64,000 nt of DNA from positions 24,699,791-24,763,790 of the forward strand of contig CM067316.1 in assembly GCA_034231615.1 (NCBI GenBank). The letters are read 5' to 3'. Below are positions 11,165-22,190 of this stretch, one piece after another. This DNA is from Meghimatium bilineatum. Taxonomy: Eukaryota; Mollusca; Gastropoda; Stylommatophora; Philomycidae. Below the pieces are notes generated by a model. The model saw nothing but the letters and a program-made list of their open reading frames with translations. It ran no database searches and was not told the DNA's origin. Position 1 is the stretch's first letter, and every line of letters begins with the position of its first letter. Made by a program: the position numbers and the translations under genes.

Positions 11165-11855
11165 TAACTTTGAGACTGGGTTTTACCTCAATATCTCTTA
11201 AGTAACATTTGTATATTTAAATACAATATTCAAAGTTATGTTTGTGTATAATGAGTGGCCTTACTGAAGCCAGTTATAAGGACTGTGAGATCAAAGGTTC
11301 CCAATAGAGATACCCACACCAGATGATAGCAGGCTTTAATGGATTCTCTGCGTCCATACACAATGGTGAATATGTCTTTAGTTATACATAATGTGATGTT
11401 CGTCTCGCATAGTCGACGATTACCATTCAGCTCAGCTGGGATGATGTTGAAGATAAAGTCCTAGGCCCGACAGTGAAGCAAAAATATTAGCATGCAAACA
11501 CTTATCTCCGGAGGTCGTGGTGACTGAATTACCAGAACCGCAACCTTCATTAGTTTTGTATGGTTAAAAACTTGCTACATCCTAACTAGAATAAATTATA
11601 TGATTGAAAAGAACGTACCTTCACATAAGATGTACCTCTATTTTAACTAATAACAATAGCTATATTTTTATATGGCATGCATGATTTTAAAACGAGACTA
11701 AAACAGGTTGTGAGGATGGGTGTTGCCTGTACCACCCCGTAGATCAGGGTTTTACCAAAGTGACGAGAAAGGTCCCCTGGGATGCGGTGAGAGACACCAG
11801 TTGAACGAAGCAGCATCAAGAGTGCGTCAGGAGTAGATGTAGAGTCACTGGGCGA
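11165..11855. other. No gene seen
   Basis: Unique-looking sequence. An 84-codon minus frame (11643-11897) overlaps the next tandem array and shows no domain. Confidence 0.5.
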
Positions 11856-11856
11856 A

Positions 11857-12142
11857 AGGGAATTCGGTAACATTGAAAATATCAATTCTACACACACAAA
11901 ATTGTCGGGAACATTTAAAATATCAATTTCTACAAAAAGTAATTGTCGGGATCATTGAAAATATCAATTTCTACATAAAGTAATTGTCGGGAACATTGAA
12001 AACAACAATTTGTACAAAAAATTGTCGGGAACATTGAAAATATCAATTTGTACCAAAAGAAATTGTCGGGAACATTGAAAATATCACTTTTTACAAAAAT
12101 TGTCGGGAATATTGAAAATAACAATTTGTACCAAAAAATGGT
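11857..12142. repeat. About 41-bp minisatellite
   Basis: About seven diverged units with the core AATTGTCGGGAACATTGAAA then ATATCAATTT. Unit length varies between roughly 36 and 43 bp. It gives a spurious periodic frame rich in NIFNVPDNF on the minus strand. Confidence 0.92.
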
Positions 12143-12429
12143 CAAAGTACGTACTGGCTGTTATTTACAATAAGACAAGATGTGCAATTCTGTTGATAAA
12201 AATCGAACTCTGAAGCCTGGTCCAACTTAGACTATTGAAACATTGAAACTAGCGACAAGCGTCAGTTGAATACGAGAAACTTTTTAACTGAATTAAAATT
12301 ACAATAATCAACACATTTATTACTAGATTAATTTAAAATAGTTTAGTAAAATTATCTAACAACACAGTAACTTACAAAGTTTTATCACTTTAGTTCATCT
12401 CCAACCAAATATCAAGATGGAAAAAAAGA

Positions 12430-12880
12430 CATATCTACAATTTGTATACCAACACTCTGCTACCAATGTCAAACGTAGTCTCAACAGCATCGCAACAGAG
12501 AAAAATCGTTACACGTGAAATGAAGTGTTTGAAAAAAGCTGCAATGGTTACTAAACTAGATAAAATAATAATGAAGAAATCAGGAAAAGAGTTGGTATTA
12601 TGTATTTCACATATCAAAACACATGTACAATAGTTCGGTCACCTTATGAGAATCAACCCAAACAAAATGTAAATAAGAGCATATAACAAAAGAATATCCG
12701 GGTATAGAGCAAAAGATAGAATAAGAAATGTGGATAGAAAACATCAAGATAAATTTGAATAGCATGGACTCAACCACGGTGACACATCTGGCCTTTGAAC
12801 GACAACTGAGACTCCCACCAATATGCGTAATAGTAAGTGTGGTTACTATAAACCATCTGGGAAAAGACAAGAATTAAAAA
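12430..12880 (+). pseudogene. RTE-like LINE C-terminal relic
   Basis: Reads IVTREMKCLKKAAMVTKLDK, then FGHLMRINPNK, AYNKRISGYRAKDR, and GDTSGL-like remains of the THLAFERQL block. Frame changes and a stop (NK then stop) break it. Order and wording match the C-terminus of the same LINE family at 5235-5480 and 40240-40570. It is 5'-truncated and dead. Confidence 0.78.
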
Positions 12881-13037
12881 AATTTCAGCAGCAGAAAGTT
12901 GTCCCACAAGAGTAGTGGAACATAGAAATTCACTTTATAAGTTCTATGTACCACCCCAACATGGAAAAGTGTTCTATAGATTGCAAAGTCTGTTAGTTAC
13001 TATTTTTCTTGACTTTAACACAAAATATATATTTGAG

Positions 13038-14597
13038 AACCATGTTAGCGAGTCTGACAGTCTGTGTGCACCATTTTAGCGAGTCTGACAGTCTGTGTGC
13101 ACCATGTTAGCGAGTCTGACAGTCTGTGTGCACCATGTTAGCGAGTCTGACAGTCTGTGTGCACCATTTTAGCGAGTCTGACAGGCTGTGTGCACCATGT
13201 TAGCGAGTCTGACAGTCTGTGTGCACCATTTTAGCGAGTCTGACAGTCTGTGTGCACCATGTTAGCGAGTCTGACAGGCTGTGTGCACCATGTTAGCGAG
13301 TCTGACAGTCTGTGTGCACCATGTTAGCGAGTCTGACAGTCTGTGTGCACCATGTTAGCGAGTCTGACAGTCTGTGTGCACCATTTTAGCGAGTCTGACA
13401 GTCTGTGTGCACCATGTTAGCGAGTCTGACAGGCTGTGTGCACCATGTTAGCGAGTCTGACAGTCTGTGTGCACCATTTTAAGAGTCTGACAGTCTGTGT
13501 GCACCATGTTAGCGAGTCTGACAGGCTGTGTGCACCATGTTAGCGAGTCTGACAGTCTGTGTGCACCATTTTAGCGAGTCTGACAGTCTGTGTGCACCAT
13601 GTTAGCGAGTCTGACAGGCTGTGTGCACCATGTTAGCGAGTCTGACAGTCTGTGTGCACCATTTTAAGAGTCTGACAGTCTGTGTGCACCATTTTAAGAG
13701 TCTGACAGTCTGTGTGCACCATTTTAAGAGTCTGACAGTCTGTGTGCACCATGTTAGCGAGTCTGACAGTCTGTGTGCACCATGTTAGCGAGTCTGACAG
13801 TCTGTGTGCACCATTTTAAGAGTCTGACAGTCTGTGTGCACCATTTTAAGAGTCTGACAGTCTGTGTGCACCATTTTAAGAGTCTGACAGTCTGTGTGCA
13901 CCATGTTAGCGAGTCTGACAGTCTGTGTGCACCATTTTAAGAGTCTGACAGTCTGTGTGCACCATTTTAAGAGTCTGACAGTCTGTGTGCACCATTTTAA
14001 GAGTCTGACAGTCTGTGTGCACCATTTTAAGAGTCTGACAGTCTGTGTGCACCATGTTAGCGAGTCTGACAGTCTGTGTGCACCATTTTAAGAGTCTGAC
14101 AGTCTGTGTGCACCATGTTAGCGAGTCTGACAGTCTGTGTGCACCATTTTAAGAGTCTGACAGTCTGTGTGCACCATTTTAAGAGTCTGACAGTCTGTGT
14201 GCACCATTTTAAGAGTCTGACAGTCTGTGTGCACCATGTTAGCGAGTCTGACAGTCTGTGTGCACCATGTTAGCGAGTCTGACAGTCTGTGTGCACCATT
14301 TTAAGAGTCTGACAGTCTGTGTGCACCATTTTAAGAGTCTGACAGTCTGTGTGCACCATTTTAAGAGTCTGACAGTCTGTGTGCACCATTTTAAGAGTCT
14401 GACAGTCTGTGTGCACCATTTTAAGAGTCTGACAGTCTGTGTGCACCATTTTAAGAGTCTGACAGTCTGTGTGCACCATTTTAAGAGTCTGACAGTCTGT
14501 GTGCACCATTTTAAGAGTCTGACAGTCTGTGTGCACCATTTTAAGAGTCTGACAGTCTGTGTGCACCATTTTAGCGAGTCTGACAGGCTGTGTGAAG
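13038..14597. repeat. 30/31-bp satellite array
   Basis: About 50 tandem units with the shared core GAGTCTGACAGTCTGTGTGC then ACCAT. There are two length classes. A 31-mer has TTAGCGAG (AT-G-TTAGC or ATTTTAGC joints) and a 30-mer has TTTTAAGAG. The first 14 or so units are all 31-mers, the middle is mixed, and from about 14280 to 14570 ten 30-mers run without a break. A CAGGCTG variant recurs at intervals of three and five units. Because 30 is a multiple of three, the last block keeps both strands open (VHHFKSLTVC and LKWCTQTVRL). These peptides are products of the repeat and not genes. Confidence 0.98.
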
Positions 14598-14599
14598 GA

Positions 14600-14912
14600 G
14601 ATGTGTTGTAAATCATACTGTTGTTTGTTAATTTCTATCAACAGCGACAGACAAAAATCCCACAAAAAAGAAGAAACTCCCACAAAAATGTCCCCTTCTT
14701 TGCTTTGTATGTGCTTGTTATATAGCAAACACAATAACACTTTTTTTATTGTGTTTGTTGTATGGACATTGTGTTTTTTTTCAAAGAAGATATGCAGATG
14801 TCCATAGTTTGTTACCACATGTAAAAAGTTACTAAATTTCAAACAAAAACGGGAAATAACTTATTCTAGGTGAACACCCTCATCCCCCTTTCACACCCCA
14901 TTTATGTTAGCA
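14600..14912. other. No gene seen
   Basis: Flank of the satellite. Several T-rich tracts are present. The long minus frame from the satellite extends to 14842 but has no recognisable content. Confidence 0.5.
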
Positions 14913-14926
14913 AAGACTCGCTATTC

Positions 14927-15090
14927 TTCTTCTTCTTCTTCAGCGTTCATTCTCAAACTCCCACTGGATTTCTCTTGTAACAGGACAATGGTCCTACAAG
15001 ATTTCCAGTTGAATATAGTCCAGAGAATGGAAATGCGTTGTGTTGCCGTTTTATTTGCGCCAATGCCCCAACACATCCGCCTTCGGCCGT
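14927..15090 (-). mobile_element. Rep-A short retroposon with target-site duplication
   Basis: A 164-bp insertion flanked by perfect 13-bp direct repeats AGACTCGCTATTC (14914-14926 and 15091-15103). In element orientation it starts ACGGCCGAAGG and ends GAACGCTGAAGAAGAAGAAG, that is, a (GAA)n 3' tail. The middle holds a near-palindrome, AGGACCATTGTCCT. It has no open reading frame of note. Long duplications plus a simple 3' tail indicate LINE-type target-primed insertion. Confidence 0.9.
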
Positions 15091-15209
15091 AGACTCGCTA
15101 TTCATGGTTTGAAGTAAAACATAATCCTGACGTTCACCCAGCTACCAAGAAGTTGGGCACTGGACTCATGATCTGGACGATCCCTGAATTACGTCATAGC
15201 TATTGAAAA

Positions 15210-15755
15210 ATGACGGCAGTTGACACTAGTCAGACGGTTTCTGATCTACCACTAACTAGGCAGTTGACACTAGTCAAGACGGTTTCTGATCTACCACTAT
15301 CTAGGCAGTTGACACTAGTCAGACGGTTTCTGATCTACCACTAACTAGGCAGTTGACACTAGTCAGACGGGTTCTATCTACCACTAACTAGGCAGTTGAC
15401 ACTAGTCAGACGGTTTCTGATCTACCACTAACTAGGCAGTTGACACTGGTCAGACGGTTTCTGATCTACCACTAACTAGGCAGTTGACACTGGTCAGACG
15501 GTTTCTGATCTACCACTAACTAGGCAGTTGACACTAATAAGACGGTTTCTGATCTACCACTAACTAGGCAGTTGACACTGGTCAGACGGTTTCTGATCTA
15601 CCACTAACTAGGCAGTTGACACTGGTCAGAGGGTTTCTTATCTACCACTAACTAGGCAGTTGACACTTGTCAGACGGTTTCTGATCTACCACTAACTAGG
15701 CAGTTGACACTGGTCAGACGGTTTCTGATCTACCATTAACTAGGCAGTTGAGTAC
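15210..15755. repeat. 44-bp minisatellite
   Basis: About twelve tandem units of 43-45 bp with the core AGGCAGTTGACACTAGTCAG then ACGGTTTCTGATCTACCACT. The units are highly similar, with CTAGTCAG/CTGGTCAG variants. Confidence 0.96.
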
Positions 15756-15944
15756 TTATGTGATTCCGCATGCTATGACGCTGGCTAATAGACGATATTA
15801 CCTTTACTTTTGTAATGAAGACGTCTTTGGAGTTAGTCTATAAATCTATACGAAAGGGCGGGAATGAGAGGGGGTGGTGGCAGAAAAGTTTCAGAAACAT
15901 TGTCATAGAGCGTCAAAGTGACCCAATCGCTTTTTGAAGTCCGA

Positions 15945-16075
15945 TGTGTCAGGCTGAAATGGTTATGTATCGACGCCAAGCTGTAAACAATTACACAACA
16001 CCTTATATTATCAGGACTACATCCTGCTAATATACAGGAGCTTGAGAACTAACGAAAAAGAAAAACTGGATGGTG
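15945..16075 (+). mobile_element. Rep-A short retroposon, degenerate copy
   Basis: Landmarks in order: GATGTGTCAGGCTGAAA, GCTGTAAACAATTACACAAC, GGACTACATCCTGCT, GGAGCTTGAGAACTAACG, then AAAAAGAAAA. It is diverged and no target duplication is visible. Confidence 0.65.
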
Positions 16076-16270
16076 TACCCAATTTAGGCGTTACATGATG
16101 TGGTCCATATTTACCTAACATTTGTTTTTTGTGTTTTTTTTTAACCATTTCGTCTATTTAGCCGAAATGTATCTTCCATGAGAAGTCGCTGCTTTCCCAA
16201 ATGACTTTGAAACATGCTAACCGATCTGTTAGAATAACAATTTAGTTTTGTAAATAATGCACATCTAACA

Positions 16271-16557
16271 CAGTGGTTCTCAATGTCACTCATATGGCTT
16301 TTCTGTGAACAACGGAAAGACAACTACGGAGACCTGAAGGATGGAAACGAAGAAACATTTTTAAATCGATAGGCCACAAATCTGTCGAAGGAGCCACATG
16401 AAGGGTAATTCTGAATGATAAACAACGACATTTATATCAAACAAATGTACAAAGTATTTGTGACTTGAACATCTGACCTTTTTCGGTACCAGGGGACCAT
16501 GCAATGTATTTTTACCAAAAGGGGGTATAGTAAGCCATTAAATGTTCAGAACCGCCG
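16271..16557. mobile_element. hAT-type MITE, candidate
   Basis: A 287-bp segment starting CAGTGGTTCTCAATG and ending TGTTCAGAACCGCCG. The ends are inverted imperfect copies of the common hAT terminus CAGTGGTTCTCA. Flanking 8-mers are ATCTAACA and ATCTAGTG, which differ only by transitions at three positions. There is no coding capacity. The similar element at 19129-19386 supports the family call. Confidence 0.6.
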
Positions 16558-16667
16558 ATCTAGTGCAATGAACACATGTTACGAAAATTGAAAATGGTTG
16601 GCTGATAAACAGCTTCAGAACATGAAAATGAGGCTTACTTATCATATGAATAAGACAAGGGAAATCT

Positions 16668-16750
16668 CACTGGCTTAGAGTTCAAGCTGTTCGCTTTGTG
16701 ATTAAAATGTTGTGGTTCAAAATTCAATCACTACGTCTTATTTGCATAGT
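16668..16750 (+). mobile_element. tRNA-like SINE head, degenerate
   Basis: The string TGGCTTAGAGTTCAAG resembles an RNA polymerase III A box. About 35 bp on, GGTTCAAAATTC resembles a B box. A-to-B spacing and order fit a tRNA-derived SINE. The body after it is not recognised elsewhere in the window. Confidence 0.4.
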
Positions 16751-17044
16751 GGACGTTTTCGTGATTACCTGGGGACTATCACATGAAGCTACAGTTATGT
16801 GTTATCAAAAGTTCTCTCGGCAGGCAGCGTTACTGATATATGTGCTCCTTTCTTTGAGAGGGACGGGGTATATATAGGACAACCCTGGTGCAGAAAAGTC
16901 AATCATCTACACCTTTTGAAAGGAGACAAAACAACACCGTCAGATTTGTAATGGAAGTAATGTGCTTCTATGACAGAACTAACAAGTCGACAGGAGACCA
17001 CGTGTGCTAATATTTATACAATGAGCTCAGTTTTATTATATTCT

Positions 17045-17195
17045 GTGTGGCTTTGAACAAACATGGACTAAATGCAACCACGGGAACACATCTGGCCTTG
17101 GAAGACAGCTTAAGCTCCCACCCCTACGCTTAACGGCGAGTGTGAATACGGCCAACCATCATTCAACTGGGGACAGACAATAACCAATAGTAACG
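17045..17195 (+). pseudogene. RTE-like LINE 3' end
   Basis: Encodes NKHGLNATTGTHLALE before a one-base loss, and ends GGGGACAGACAATAACCAATAG. It is nearly the same as the 3' end at 5340-5480, so it is a very short 5'-truncated copy. Confidence 0.75.
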
Positions 17196-17393
17196 GTTGT
17201 TGGTAACAGGGAAAACGTCATTTCAAGACAACCATAGACAACATAGTATTGAAATATGTCTGTAGCAGGTCTATCCCATAATTGTGAGGAGAGAATCCAG
17301 AACAGAACATGTCACACTCCGTCCACCTCCCTTCTAGTGCTGACCTGAATGGGAGAATATTCTTAGTAATGGTTTTATCTTCTGAACTTAGTA

Positions 17394-17450
17394 GATGGCA
17401 TGCCTTTATATTGAGGTTATCTTCTTATAGAAGCTTAATTGCACGTCATC
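17394..17450. repeat. 57-bp mini-inverted element, copy 1
   Basis: Bounded by GATGGCATGCC and GCACGTCATC, imperfect inverted repeats. The reverse complement of the inside matches 35577-35630, where the termini are perfect. Confidence 0.55.
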
Positions 17451-17454
17451 TATA

Positions 17455-18650
17455 CAATTCCGTAGTCGTAACCTTCGATAACAGTTACCATGTTGTTCCT
17501 ACAGGCCGACGTTGGGCTTGAACTAGTTAATGGTGCAACGTGGGTGGGCGGAACAACAAAGAAACCTGTCGCAAGTGCCAGAGTTGTGCCCTGATGTCGA
17601 CGTCTGTTTCAGCAGCATTAGACTCGAAACACCATCGAGTCGGATGACTGCTGGAACAGAGGGCGGAGCACTTATGGGAATGCCCCACGTGCTGTGAGGC
17701 TAGTTTCTAATCAAGAATCAAGAATCTTCTGAGCTGTCTGATACACGGATCATTTGCATCTTGTGACCACTTTACGCTTCATTAACTTGTGTGTAGCATC
17801 AATAGTATGAAATAATAATAATGCAGCTGCAATAAAGGATGTTATCTCCACTTTGAAAACGGCGAAAACAGTGTGATTAAACTATTTCTGAAGTTTTTTT
17901 GAAAACAAAAGTATCAATGTTATCACGTGACATCAATATTGTGAGCAACACAATTTAAACGGTTTCTGCCACAACGTATATAACAAAGACAAAATATCAT
18001 CACATAATCATCTGATGAGAGTGTAAGAGTGAACCCGAATCTTATACCATTTTACACTTGCAACAGTAGACCTGTTCTTAAAACATAAGGACAAGGAGTA
18101 GATCAAAAGAACATGTCTACACAAATAGACAACATGGCCTGAAAACAACCCCGGGCATATGCGGTTTGGCACAACAACGACTCAAGCTTCTGGTGACTCC
18201 AGTACAAGCAGATAAGACACGACAAAAATTACATGACAATGAGTGTGTACGTCGGAGTTCACTATCTATGCTGGTCTTGTGTTACAACGAAGCAGATACA
18301 GAGATCAGTAATTACAAATAAGCTCTGAAATAGTGACTCTAGCAACGGTCAAACAAATAATGGGATACATGAGTTCCGTATGTTATGATTTAACACAGTG
18401 GAAATATACTTGAGAAGCTTCATAAAACAGCTTACTCGTGTAATCGAGATAAAACATGAAAACCACTCAGTGCAAATCAAGTAGTGTGGTGACCATCTTT
18501 TCCAACTTCACGATAACCCACATGCCTGAATAATGTGTCTACACAATTCAACGTCATGGGTCATCTAGTCGCAAGCGACATTGATGTAACATCAAGTCAC
18601 GGCATTCAATTATGTTCAGCTGTTATTGGTTTTCCCTTGAGATTCACTAC
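17455..18650. other. No gene seen
   Basis: Unique-looking sequence. No domain, array or element end was recognised apart from short T and A tracts. Confidence 0.5.
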
Positions 18651-18654
18651 GCAC

Positions 18655-18920
18655 TGACTTTTTCTTCTTGAGCGTTCGTTCTCATACACCTGCAGATTAG
18701 CAGGATGTCCGGAGAACCGGATACGTCGTGTCATGGTTTACAGCATAGCTGTGCTATCTGCACCTTCTATAATTATACATCCGAGTCAGCATGGCGTCTG
18801 TGTCACTTTGACCTTATATCGGATGGTACAGAACCCCGAAACATCCTTTAATCGTCTCTTACTACATGCATGGAAAGTAAACGGAGTTACTATTATTTAC
18901 TCCTCATTTGGATCCTGACA
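18655..18920 (-). mobile_element. Rep-A, long form
   Basis: Begins TTTTTCTTCTTGAGCGTTCG (the tail in reverse) and runs through GGATGTCCGGAGAACCGGAT, GTCATGGTTTACAGCA and ACATCCGAGTCAGC to TATTATTTACTCCTCATTT near 18890-18910. At about 265 bp it is longer than the three recent copies, which end near the CATCCG block. The family therefore seems to have a longer ancestral form and a short active form. Confidence 0.7.
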
Positions 18921-19128
18921 ACACAAGGCGCGAATCCGACTAAATATGTACATTGCTTTGTTTGATAAAGATCTGGTGTTCACAAAATCGATTAGGGTTT
19001 TTTTTTCCTTCTTTTTTTTGTGATTGGTAAAACTGCACTGCTTTATCTTTTTTTGTTTTAATTTCCATTTCCAGAACTGAAATACGGTTTAATTATAATC
19101 TTATATATGATACAATGTGTTGGTAGTC

Positions 19129-19386
19129 TAGTGGTTCTCATTGTGAGCTACAGAGAAATGCAGAGTAGAAACAGATAAAAAAAAATTAAATTTGGGAACC
19201 ACAACCCCATCCAAAGGGCCACAGTAGGGGATCACGTGAAAGACAAACAAGAAATTTAGGGATAAAGCTATAAAACGATCTGTAAAGTCACGGATTTTTT
19301 TTTGACAACTGAGGGGGGGGGAGGAGTCCCTGGAAGAAAATTTGTCCGAAAAAAGGCCATAGGAGAAAACAGGTTGAGAACCGCTA
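19129..19386. mobile_element. hAT-type MITE, candidate
   Basis: About 258 bp between TAGTGGTTCTCA and TGAGAACCGCTA, near-perfect inverted termini of the hAT CAGTGGTTCTCA type. The interior has A and G runs (nine G near 19313) and no coding capacity. A clear 8-bp target duplication could not be read. Confidence 0.6.
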
Positions 19387-19914
19387 GCCTGGATACCATA
19401 ACAATGAAACAGACTGTGCAAGTCAGCATTTACTAAAAGGTTTAGTCTAGTGACTCATACAACAAGACACATTACATTTGTGCCCCATGTTATGATTCAC
19501 ACATTTGATCGTCCTACGTGCGTCACAGCGTATAGCCAAAACGCAATGTGTACGATAACAATAGGATACGCTGTAAACATATTTCATAGCTAAAGAAAGT
19601 ATTGATAGATTTGATCTATATCCTTTATGTGTCAGCAAACATGTTCATAAAGTCATTACCTTCTGGTTTATATTTACGTCCCCTGTGTGTGTATACGATG
19701 ATGATAGTGGTGATGATGACAACGAGGATGGAAGATCCCCGAGGGATTATGCATTTTGCACTCTTGCTTCCTATGCCAGGTGGTGGAGATTTATTTTCAG
19801 CTCTAAGCCAATGTCACTCTGACATTATTTTTAATAGGGAATTTTTTTTTCAGAGAGTGTGCATGATTGCTTGATTCAATGTGACTATTGTACAATGATT
19901 GCTTGACTTCGTGT

Positions 19915-20310
19915 AGGAAATACAGGCACTTAGGGAACACATACATTTAGAGAATATAGGTATATATGGAATACAGACATATAGAGATTGTAGAAATAGG
20001 GAAGTCAGACATATAGGGAATGTAGACATATAGGGAATAGGCATATAAAGAATGTAGACATGGTAATATAGGCATATAGGGAATACGGTCATATAGGGAA
20101 TGTAGACATACATAGAATAGAGGCATATAGAGAATACCTGCATATAGGGAATGCAGACACATAGGGAAAACGGGAATTCAGAAAATACCAGCATTTAGGG
20201 AATGCAGGCATATACAAAATACAGACATATAGGGAACGCAGGCATATATGGAATACAGACATACAGAGAATACATGAATATAGGAAAAACAGACATAAAG
20301 GGAGTACAGT
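19915..20310. repeat. 18-bp minisatellite
   Basis: About twenty units around GGAATACAGACATATAG, alternating with GGAATGTAGACATATAG. It is moderately diverged. Because 18 is a multiple of three, it leaves long periodic frames (such as SLYVCIPYM) on the minus strand that should not be taken as genes. Confidence 0.93.
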
Positions 20311-20497
20311 AATCATGATCACAACTTTTACTTTCCCATTTCTGTTCTGAAATATGGTTATTTTAGAATGGATCGACGACTAACGAGACGTGTGTATTTG
20401 AAACACACAACCCTCAACTGGGAAACAACCCTGTAGCACAGGAATAGGGAAACAATGTACTAACCTCTGAGCTTCCGTATCTCCAGTAATATGTACT

Positions 20498-20755
20498 TCT
20501 TCTTCTGTGTTTATTATCAAACTCCTGCAGAGTAACTGAATGTAGTCCTGAGAACCGAATGCGTTGTGCCGTGGTTTACAGCATTGCTACGATATTTGCG
20601 CATTTCAATATGACACATCCGACTTCAGTGTGACCTATGGGTCGTTTGCCCCTCTAGTCAGCACAATATCCTAAATCTCCTTAGGCGTCTACGACATGCC
20701 TGGCAGTCAATAGTGTTGCTAATCTTTGCTCCGCTTTTTGGAACCCGGTAATACA
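20498..20755 (-). mobile_element. Rep-A, long form
   Basis: Begins CTTCTTCTTCTGTGTTTATT and runs through GTAGTCCTGAGAACCGAATG, GTGGTTTACAGCATTGCT and GACACATCCGACTTCAGTGT to TTTGGAACCCGGTAA at 20736-20750. It is the best-preserved long copy in the window. The end, read in reverse, contains GGGTTCCAAAA, which is weakly B-box-like. Confidence 0.75.
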
Positions 20756-20799
20756 CGGGTAAAATGTCTATTAATCACAGAAGAAACCCATGGTAAATG

Positions 20800-21155
20800 A
20801 TCGAGCCGCCATCACAGGCGATGATGATACCAGATCGAGTCGCCATCACAGGCGATGATGATCGCAAATTGAGTCGCCATCACAGGCGATGATTATCGCA
20901 GATCGAGTCGCCATCACAGGCGATGATGATCGCAGATTGAGTCGCCATCACAGGCGATGATGATCGCAGATTGAATCGCCATCACAGGAGATGATGATCG
21001 CAGATCGAGTCGCCATCACAGGCGATGATGATCGCAGATCGAGTCGCCATCACAGGCGATGATGATCGCAGATCGAGTCGACATTAACAGGCGATGATGA
21101 TCGCAGATCGAGTCGGCATTCACTGGCGATTATGATGATCGCAGATTGAGACTTA
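20800..21155. repeat. 34-bp minisatellite with internal palindrome
   Basis: About ten tandem units of 34 bp: GAGTCGCCATCACAGGCGAT then GATGATCGCAGATC. Each unit can form a hairpin, TCGCC-ATCACA-GGCGA. There are no unique spacers, so it is not a CRISPR array. Confidence 0.95.
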
Positions 21156-21159
21156 TGTT

Positions 21160-21669
21160 GTTGAATATCTTTGTTATGTTCGGAGTTGACTGAAAAGTCA
21201 AATTCTGATAAAGAAAAATCACATTTGGGACATGTATAGTCAATGTTGGACATCTGTGTGTTGTTTTGTCCTTTCGGGACGTACATTTTGTGTGTGCCTC
21301 TAAAGGGTATACGTGTTAGCGATGATAGAACATTCGATGGTGCTGCTGCGCTACATTGAGTGTCTCTGAGCAGCGGATGTCACGTTGATGTTCGTTTGTT
21401 TGTTTTGCGTTCGCTCCATTGTAACCATCACGGATATCCGTGCGATTTCCGCCAGGAGCGTGATTACGTTGTGCCACCGTTATGCGCCTTGTAGGCCTAG
21501 CACATCCGATTTCGGCATGCCTTGACAATTCGGGTGGGCTACCCTTAGCCTGTGACAGCCTCTATATCTGTCTCCAGGCACGCGTAGTGGCGACTCTTCG
21601 CCCAGACGATTTTTGCTCTCGTCTGACTTGCACGAGGTGTTCTACTGTCTATGAACTTGCCTCGTGTAA
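21160..21669. other. GC-richer patch, no gene
   Basis: Contains a short Rep-A-like piece near 21480-21525 (TTATGCGCCTTGTAGGCC, CACATCCGATTTCGGCATG). No other feature was recognised. Confidence 0.4.
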
Positions 21670-22190
21670 TTGAACGTGCTGTGCCCATTGGGTACTGAAC
21701 CGTTTCTCATCCGTGAGCCTGGTTCCTTAAGGGGAAGAACTCAACAGAGGAGTTGGACCCTGGCTCTTTCGCCCTCTTAGCCGAGGTGTCGTTCACCGAC
21801 ATCGTGTACCCCTTGTCCAAGTTCGAGTCTCACACCACGCGTTTGAGAGCAAGGCGTTCTCGAGCTGAGCGTCCTTGTCCCAATAGCGCCTGAGCCCATC
21901 AGGTACTGAACCCTTTCTCTCTTCAAGTGTATTTCCGGTATAGGAAAACCTGACAGTAGAGTTGGGCCAGGGCTAAATCGTTGTCCCTTTTGTGCCTGAG
22001 CCCATCGGGTACGGAACCCTTTCTCTCTGCAAGTGTACATACGTTATAGGAAACCTTGACAGTAGAGTTGGGCCAGGACTACCATCGTTGTCCCTTTCTT
22101 GCCTAAGCCCATCGGGTACAGAACCCTTTCTCTTCGCGAGCATATTTCCGGTTTAGGAAGGCTCGACATAAGAGTTGGGTTAGGTCTTCT
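21670..22190. repeat. Long-unit tandem repeat (about 105-120 bp)
   Basis: Four diverged copies carry GAGCCCATCGGGTACGGAAC, then CCTTTCTCT, TATAGGAAA-CTGACAGTAGA and GTTGGGCCAGGGCT. The first is near 21685 and the later ones near 21890, 21998 and 22105. The base composition is clearly richer in G+C than the surroundings. Confidence 0.8.

Noticed and set aside
14239..14842. Long repetitive open frames on both strands (up to 190 codons)
   Set aside because: They exist only because the satellite unit is 30 bp. The peptide is a pure repeat and the non-repeat extension has no domain.
18011..18045. Hammerhead ribozyme (CTGATGAG followed by CGAATC)
   Set aside because: The core needs CGAAAC and a paired stem II; neither is present.
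19850..20322. Overlapping minus-strand frames of 71 to 114 codons
   Set aside because: Translations of the 18-bp minisatellite in different frames.
20800..21155. CRISPR-like array of 34-bp units with palindromes
   Set aside because: Units are contiguous with no unique spacers, and the sequence is from an animal genome. It is a minisatellite.
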